A stretch of DNA of 9,830 bases from Chloroflexi bacterium CG23_combo_of_CG06-09_8_20_14_all_45_10 (GTDB lineage: Bacteria; Chloroflexota; Dehalococcoidia; GIF9; AB-539-J10). The notes under the pieces were generated by a model, which saw only the letters and a program-made list of their open reading frames with translations, was not told where the DNA came from and searched no databases. The position numbers and the translations under genes are program-made. Of the stretch, positions 5,837 to 9,830 are shown in pieces. Within the stretch, counting starts at the first letter, position 1, and every line of letters starts with the position of its first letter. The DNA lies in assembly GCA_002772325.1 (NCBI GenBank), contig PCSL01000023.1, forward strand, positions 164 through 9,993, given 5' to 3'.

Positions 5837-6598
5837 ATGAGCAAATTTGTGGATAAATTGCATAACCTTTCCAAGTCTTCAGCAGCATCCATAGGTTTCC
5901 ATGCGGCTGCCAGCGAACTGAAAAGCTCGCCGATGTTGCTTGTTGCCGGGTTGGCTGGGGTAGATGTCAAAGAAGCTGATGCCTTAACTGGTAGCAATGT
6001 GGATGCTGGATTGGTATTAAGTGAAAGCTTTGAGATTAGAAGTCTGGAGCAAATGGTCAAGGCTATGGGCGATATTCCTCTGGGGGTGGTTACGAAGGGG
6101 ATGGGCGAAAAGAGGACTGCTGAGCTTGTTGACTCAGGCTGCGACTTTGTAGTTTTTGATATGAAGACACCTGTGGCAGCACTGCGAGGAGAAGAGGCGG
6201 GTAAATTTCTGGTGATAGAACCTTCGTTGGATCAGGGCTTGGTTAGAGCTATTAATGCTCTTGAGATAGACGGTGTGTTTATTAACAGAGGCGAGGAGTC
6301 ATTTATTACTGTGGAGTATCTGCTCATTTGCCGAAGGTTCAGTGAGCTATTGGATAAGCCATTTGTGGTAACTTTGCCTTCGCTGATAACAAATGCCGAG
6401 CTCGGCGATTTGTGGAAGGCCGGGATGGATGGCATAGTTATCCCGCCAGCACAGCCAGTTGAAGCATTCACAGAGTTAAGGAAAATGATTGATAATCTGC
6501 CTAAAATGGCTAAACACCGGCGAGGCAAGGTAGGTGTGGTGCTTCCTTATTATGGAGGGGATATAGCTGCTGAGGAGGAGGAAGAGGAGGAAATCTAG
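5837..6598 (+). CDS. Uncharacterised TIM-barrel-like protein with acidic C-terminal tail
   Basis: I do not recognise a named family. The 253-residue product shows regular strand/helix alternation typical of a (beta/alpha)8 barrel: LLVAGLAGVD (34-43), AGLVLS (57-62), PLGVVTK (81-87), CDFVVFDMKTP (102-112), FLVIEPS (124-130), IDGVFIN (144-150), PFVVTLPSL (175-183) and DGIVIPP (198-204). No metal or cofactor motif stands out. Residues 246-252 are seven consecutive Glu, an unusual disordered acidic end. ATG 5837 is preceded by GGAGGT at close spacing; the frame extends upstream through the tRNA but that part is spurious. With no promoter between, the gene is probably transcribed together with the tRNA. 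The LysE-type exporter follows after 29 nt on the same strand, so the two may share a transcript. Confidence 0.8.
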   Translation: MSKFVDKLHNLSKSSAASIGFHAAASELKSSPMLLVAGLAGVDVKEADALTGSNVDAGLVLSESFEIRSLEQMVKAMGDIPLGVVTKGMGEKRTAELVDSGCDFVVFDMKTPVAALRGEEAGKFLVIEPSLDQGLVRAINALEIDGVFINRGEESFITVEYLLICRRFSELLDKPFVVTLPSLITNAELGDLWKAGMDGIVIPPAQPVEAFTELRKMIDNLPKMAKHRRGKVGVVLPYYGGDIAAEEEEEEEI

Positions 6599-6627
6599 CC
6601 CAAATCTGCATTTGCCACCAATAAATT

Positions 6628-7242
6628 ATGGAGACAAGCCTTGGTTTATTTCTATTATCGGCAGTTGGTATTTCCCTTACTGGTGTTATGCTGCCAGGGC
6701 CACTTACTGCCGCCACAATAGCCAAGGGCTATGGTGATAAAAATGCCGGTGCGTTGATTGCCGTAGGGCATGCTGTCATCGAGATACCGCTCATAGCAGC
6801 AATTTATTTGGGATTGGGGCATCTCATCGGCTCTCCACAGGTTGTGAAGGTTATATATGTTGTGGGCGGTCTGATGTTATTTTACCTGGGTTTCCGGGTG
6901 TTTCGAACTGCTGGCGATGCGGTTGGAGAAATAGGCGGGCTGCCAACTAGTTCTTTAGTCACTGGCATTGTGTTCACGGGCGCTAACCCTGGTTTTTATA
7001 TATGGTGGGTGACTATAGGCATGGTGCTGATAGTTGGCGCTATCAAGTTTGGGCTTATTGGCATTGTTCTCTTCACTGTGGTGCACTGGCTTTGTGATTT
7101 AGCCTGGTACGAGGTTCTCTCCGCGAGTACGTTTAAGTCGAGGAAGTGGTGGACGCAAAAGGTGCGGAGGATTGTATTTAGTGGTTGTGCTTTTGTGTTG
7201 ATTGGTTTCGGCGTTTGGTTTTGTATTAGTGCGTTTCTTTAA
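6628..7242 (+). CDS. LysE/RhtB-family exporter (amino-acid or related small-molecule efflux)
   Basis: LysE-superfamily proteins use the membrane potential to export amino acids or their derivatives. The 204-residue product has the family length and about six hydrophobic spans: 5-27, 42-66, 72-92, 108-132, 138-160 and 182-204. The early signature MLPGP is at 21-25, and TGANPGFYIWW (117-127) matches the family's conserved Asn-Pro region, followed by a Trp-rich stretch. The substrate cannot be read from the sequence. ATG 6628 has no good Shine-Dalgarno site and a stop codon lies in frame just upstream, so there is no longer alternative; coupling to the preceding gene, 29 nt away and ending in a purine-rich tract, may help initiation. 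The stop is only 4 bp from that of the convergent gene. Confidence 0.88.
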   Translation: METSLGLFLLSAVGISLTGVMLPGPLTAATIAKGYGDKNAGALIAVGHAVIEIPLIAAIYLGLGHLIGSPQVVKVIYVVGGLMLFYLGFRVFRTAGDAVGEIGGLPTSSLVTGIVFTGANPGFYIWWVTIGMVLIVGAIKFGLIGIVLFTVVHWLCDLAWYEVLSASTFKSRKWWTQKVRRIVFSGCAFVLIGFGVWFCISAFL

Positions 7243-7246
7243 AAAT

Positions 7247-8392
7247 TCAAGGGATATTTTGGGCTGCCTGGAAGTATTTTCCTTCTGTCTTTATAGCTGG
7301 AGCAATGATCATCTTAACTTTATGCATTTCTTTAATGGATCGAGCACCGCAGACTCCCATGCTGGTGCGCAAGGCACCAACTAAGTTTTGCGTGCCATCG
7401 GTAACAGTAGTAGGTCCGAAGAGAATTTGTTCTAAGGAAGCAACGGTGCCAACTTTGATACGTGTCCCTCTAGGCAATACTGGGTGAGGCTGAGACATAC
7501 CCCAATGATAACCTCTACCCGGAGCCTCCATAGCCTGAGCTAGTGGTGAACCAACCATGACAGCATCGGCGCCAGCGGCAAATGCTTTACACAAGTCACC
7601 GCCAATGCGAATGCCTCCATCAGTTATGACTGATACATATTTACCTTGCTTTTTAAAATAAGTTTCTCTAGCGGCAGCACAATCCATGGTGGCAGTTATC
7701 TGGGGGACACCAACGCCGATGACCTCTCTGGTGGTACAGGCAGCTCCAGGACCGACGCCGACTAAAATGGCATCAATCCCCGTTCTCATCAACTCTAATG
7801 CGGAGCTATAGCTGCAGCAGTTGCCCACTATGATGGGCAAGGACATCATCTGGCATAATTCGGACAAGATAAGCCCTTGGTAGCTCTTGGAGATATGCTT
7901 GGCGGTGGTGACTGTAGATTGCACTACTAGCACGTCAATCCCTGCTTCCTTAGCTATAGGAGCCAGTCGTTTGGTATTGGCTGGGGTTAGCGAGGCGGCA
8001 CAGGTGACGCCTCCTTGTTTTATCGTGCTGATGCAGTCAGCGATAAGATTTTCCTTAATAGGTGCGGAGTAAATCTTTTGCAGCAGAGAAGTAACCTCGA
8101 TTTGCGGAGCTTGAGCAATTTGCTCAAGAATTTCGTCAGGATTTTCGTACCTTGTCTGTACTCCCTCGAGGTTGAGGACAGCTAGGCCTCCCAGTTTGCC
8201 AAACTTGATGGCCAAAGTGGGATCAACAACAGCATCCATGGCTGAGGCTAGGATGGGGATGGAGAATTTAAAATTACCAATAGTAAAATCTATATTTGTC
8301 TGATCAGGGTTGATGGTTACATCGCCAGGGACAAGGGCTACATCGTCAAACCCATATGTTGGCACCATTTCTTTGAATTTAAGGTGAGGCAT
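7247..8392 (-). CDS. guaB3: GuaB3-family IMP dehydrogenase-related protein
   Basis: IMP dehydrogenase oxidises IMP to XMP with NAD+ in guanine-nucleotide synthesis. This 381-residue homologue lacks the CBS (Bateman) pair of canonical GuaB, as in the GuaB3 family (TIGR01304-like). [10 protein letters not shown] (49-58) is the first barrel strand. [11 protein letters not shown] (212-222) is the catalytic loop with Cys219 in place. DGGIRIGGD (258-266) is the phosphate-binding region with Asp258. The mobile flap with [18 protein letters not shown] is typical of GuaB3 rather than GuaB. The usual GNVVT-like segment reads GNCCS (190-194). The active site looks complete, and some GuaB3 proteins have been shown to have IMP dehydrogenase activity, so function is likely but not certain. 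Only a weak AAGAAG-type ribosome site precedes ATG 8392; the promoter is clear. It converges with the exporter gene. Confidence 0.9.
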   Translation of the reverse strand: MPHLKFKEMVPTYGFDDVALVPGDVTINPDQTNIDFTIGNFKFSIPILASAMDAVVDPTLAIKFGKLGGLAVLNLEGVQTRYENPDEILEQIAQAPQIEVTSLLQKIYSAPIKENLIADCISTIKQGGVTCAASLTPANTKRLAPIAKEAGIDVLVVQSTVTTAKHISKSYQGLILSELCQMMSLPIIVGNCCSYSSALELMRTGIDAILVGVGPGAACTTREVIGVGVPQITATMDCAAARETYFKKQGKYVSVITDGGIRIGGDLCKAFAAGADAVMVGSPLAQAMEAPGRGYHWGMSQPHPVLPRGTRIKVGTVASLEQILFGPTTVTDGTQNLVGALRTSMGVCGARSIKEMHKVKMIIAPAIKTEGKYFQAAQNIP

Positions 8393-8424
8393 TTTTTTCT
8401 TCTTCGAAGAGATAATTGTTGTAA

Positions 8425-8453
8425 ACTATACAAGGGTGACAGTTTGGAGTCAA
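8425..8453 (-). promoter_or_regulatory. Promoter of the guaB3-type gene
   Basis: On the minus strand TTGACT (8453-8448), a 17-bp spacer and TATAGT (8430-8425) each match the consensus at 5/6. Initiation near 8418 gives a short leader of about 26 nt before ATG 8392. No riboswitch or operator is visible in it. Confidence 0.7.
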
Positions 8454-8482
8454 GACGGGTGGATGGAATTGTAATTAGGGGC

Positions 8483-8488
8483 TATAAT
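8483..8488 (+). promoter_or_regulatory. Possible -10 for the zinc-ribbon/metG unit
   Basis: A perfect TATAAT lies in the divergent intergenic region, but no convincing -35 is found 16-18 bp upstream. If used, it would give a ~135-nt leader containing the hairpin at 8593-8614. No better plus-strand promoter was found between 8393 and 8627. Confidence 0.35.
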
Positions 8489-8592
8489 TATCGGCTATAT
8501 CTGTTTTTGCCTATTTTCGCCGCTGCTATTGCTGGACGACAGGGTGATACCTTTTTAGGCGTCTTATACCTTTAATGGGAAGCGAAACTTGT

Positions 8593-8614
8593 AGCAGGCT
8601 AGACAAAGCCTGCT
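8593..8614 (+). other. Leader hairpin upstream of the zinc-ribbon gene
   Basis: AGCAGGCT (8593-8600) pairs perfectly with AGCCTGCT (8607-8614) over a 6-nt loop. It ends directly before the ribosome binding site AAGGAG (8616-8621) and lacks a T-run, so it is not a terminator. It may modulate translation or mRNA stability. It is too short to be a T-box. Confidence 0.5.
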
Positions 8615-8627
8615 GAAGGAGATTAAA

Positions 8628-8831
8628 TTGCGTTGTGGTTGTATCGCTATAAGCAAAGTGCAATGCGACATCTGTCATAGATTTCTGGAATATGGTGAGC
8701 GTTATTTAGTAGTTGATGATGAGGGGGAGCAGAGTCAACGTTTTTGTCTTGATTGCTGCTTAAGCCGCGGTTATGCTTCCTATAAGACGGAAAAGGGAGA
8801 GAAAATAATCACCTTTTTCCCTGGGGACTAG
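8628..8831 (+). CDS. Small four-cysteine zinc-ribbon-like protein
   Basis: The product is 67 residues and of unknown function. Two CxxC knuckles, CDIC (13-16) and CLDC (40-43), are spaced like a treble-clef or zinc-ribbon metal site; Cys3, Cys5 and Cys44 are extra. Between them is a short beta-rich segment ([11 protein letters not shown]). The start is TTG 8628, with AAGGAG 6 nt upstream; no in-frame ATG fits. It lies 34 nt before metG on the same strand, so the two are probably co-transcribed. The context suggests a housekeeping role, perhaps RNA or translation related, but that is inference only. Confidence 0.75.
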   Translation: MRCGCIAISKVQCDICHRFLEYGERYLVVDDEGEQSQRFCLDCCLSRGYASYKTEKGEKIITFFPGD

Positions 8832-8865
8832 GCATGATAGGTTAAATTCTCTTTTGGAGGCTTTC

Positions 8866-9830
8866 TTGGGTGAGCGTATCTTTATAGGTGTTGCTTGGCC
8901 TTACGCCAATGGTCCTTTACATTTAGGACATATTGCCGGGGCTTATTTACCAGCAGATATTTTTGCTCGTTATCATCGCCTCAAAGGCGACGATGTGCTG
9001 ATGGTTTCAGGGAGTGATCAGCACGGAGCCCCCATTACTATTCGAGCTGAGCAGGAATCCAAATCGCCACAGGAAATAGCATCTAAATATCATCAGCAAT
9101 TTATCGATTGCTGGCAAAAACTGGGCATCTCCTTTGACTTATTTACTACTACAGGCACTGCAAATCATGCTCAGATTACGCATGATATATTTCTTACTTT
9201 GCTCAATAATGGCTATATTTATAAGGATAAGATGCTTCAGGCTTATTGCCCCGAGTGCCAGAGGTTTCTTCCTGACCGTTATCTTGAGGGTACATGTCCT
9301 TATTGCCGCTTTCCCAAAGCGCGAGGCGATCAATGTGATGAATGTGGTAAACCTTTAAATCCCTCAGAGCTTGAGAATATTCGCTGCTATCTTTGTGGCA
9401 CTTCAGCGCGATTTGAGACCTCTGAGCACTTTTTCCTACGCCTTACTTCTTTTCAGGATAGATTGAAGGCATGGATAAAAGAGCAGTCTCACTGGCGGCA
9501 TAATGTACTTGGTACTACTTGGAAATTTTTGCATGAAGGATTAAGGGATAGGGCTATAACCCGGGATATAGATTGGGGGGTGACTGTGCCGCAATCGGGC
9601 TTTGAGCAGAAGCGAATTTATGTGTGGTTTGAGGCAGTCATTGGTTATTTGTCAGCCAGTAAAGAGTGGGCAAAGCTGCATGGCGATGATACCGCTTGGC
9701 AACCTTTTTGGACAGGGGAGTCCAAGAGTTTTTATTTCATCGGCAAGGACAACATTTTCTTCCACACCTTAGTTTGGCCAGCGATGCTGATGGGCTATGG
9801 CGGGTTAAATGTCCCCTACGATGTTCCCGC
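8866..9830 (+). CDS. metG: Methionyl-tRNA synthetase, N-terminal 321 codons (truncated by the window)
   Basis: The enzyme charges tRNA-Met with methionine using ATP. The frame is open from TTG 8866 to the window end. [11 protein letters not shown] (12-22) holds the class I HIGH-type signature HLGH. GSDQHG (49-54) follows with the conserved Asp51. The connective domain carries four CxxC knuckles (128/131, 144/147, 157/160, 174/177), the four-knuckle form seen in MetG1-type enzymes. Downstream, [20 protein letters not shown] and [13 protein letters not shown] match the conserved catalytic-core blocks. The KMSKS loop and anticodon domain lie beyond the window. TTG is chosen because GGAGG (8856-8860) sits 5 nt upstream and the usual N-terminus begins just here. 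No frameshift is seen in the visible part. Confidence 0.96.
   Translation, partial: MGERIFIGVAWPYANGPLHLGHIAGAYLPADIFARYHRLKGDDVLMVSGSDQHGAPITIRAEQESKSPQEIASKYHQQFIDCWQKLGISFDLFTTTGTANHAQITHDIFLTLLNNGYIYKDKMLQAYCPECQRFLPDRYLEGTCPYCRFPKARGDQCDECGKPLNPSELENIRCYLCGTSARFETSEHFFLRLTSFQDRLKAWIKEQSHWRHNVLGTTWKFLHEGLRDRAITRDIDWGVTVPQSGFEQKRIYVWFEAVIGYLSASKEWAKLHGDDTAWQPFWTGESKSFYFIGKDNIFFHTLVWPAMLMGYGGLNVPYDVP

Noticed and set aside
5593..6060. Minus-strand 155-codon open frame across the tRNA
   Set aside because: It runs antisense through the tRNA and the following gene and yields the GFEPTTSGL-type peptide that comes from antisense tRNA translation; no ribosome site.
8384..8575. 63-codon plus-strand frame upstream of the zinc-ribbon gene
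   Set aside because: It overlaps the guaB3-type start and promoter, has no ribosome site and shows no recognisable motif.
8593..8614. T-box or other riboswitch before metG
   Set aside because: Only one short hairpin is present; no T-box sequence, specifier loop or antiterminator can be found.

Overview
The window looks like a chromosomal stretch of an uncultured bacterium, most plausibly a Chloroflexota/Dehalococcoidia-type genome. That placement is an inference: it rests on moderate GC, frequent TTG starts with good Shine-Dalgarno sites, a GuaB3-type IMP-dehydrogenase homologue, and dispersed hairpin-rich intergenic repeats. No 16S or other decisive marker is present.

Left part (1-4735) is accessory in character. 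Three co-directional genes at 1-1594 form a compact cassette. They are the C-terminal end of a protein resembling the TIGR04255 family, a coiled-coil plus winged-helix protein, and a small Rossmann-like protein with a TIR / nucleoside-deoxyribosyltransferase-like pattern. A minus-strand class II Fic AMPylator gene (2409-3494) follows. It is bracketed by two direct copies of a ~360-375 bp hairpin-rich repeat (about 1698-2056 and 3711-4085) and has an ordered array of imperfect palindromes directly after its stop codon. Its promoter has a perfect TTGACA -35 and a perfect 8+1+8 palindrome over the -10. Next comes an MntA-type minimal nucleotidyltransferase antitoxin (4198-4509), whose partner HepT (HEPN) toxin survives only as a 47-codon internally deleted remnant. 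A REP-like palindrome closes the region.

Right part (4826-9830) is housekeeping: an exported cyclophilin-type peptidyl-prolyl isomerase lipoprotein; a tRNA-Thr(CGT) with a strong promoter abutting it, whose 3' end lies 11 nt from the start of an unknown TIM-barrel-like protein with an acidic tail; a LysE/RhtB-type exporter; a convergent GuaB3-family protein only 4 bp away; and then, divergent from it, a small four-cysteine zinc-ribbon protein followed by the first 321 codons of methionyl-tRNA synthetase, which runs off the window.

The points most worth a second look are the 151-bp-period palindrome array and repeat-bracketed fic locus, the in-frame collapse of HepT beside an intact antitoxin, and the uncharacterised three-gene cassette at the left edge. 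None is proven to be a new system.
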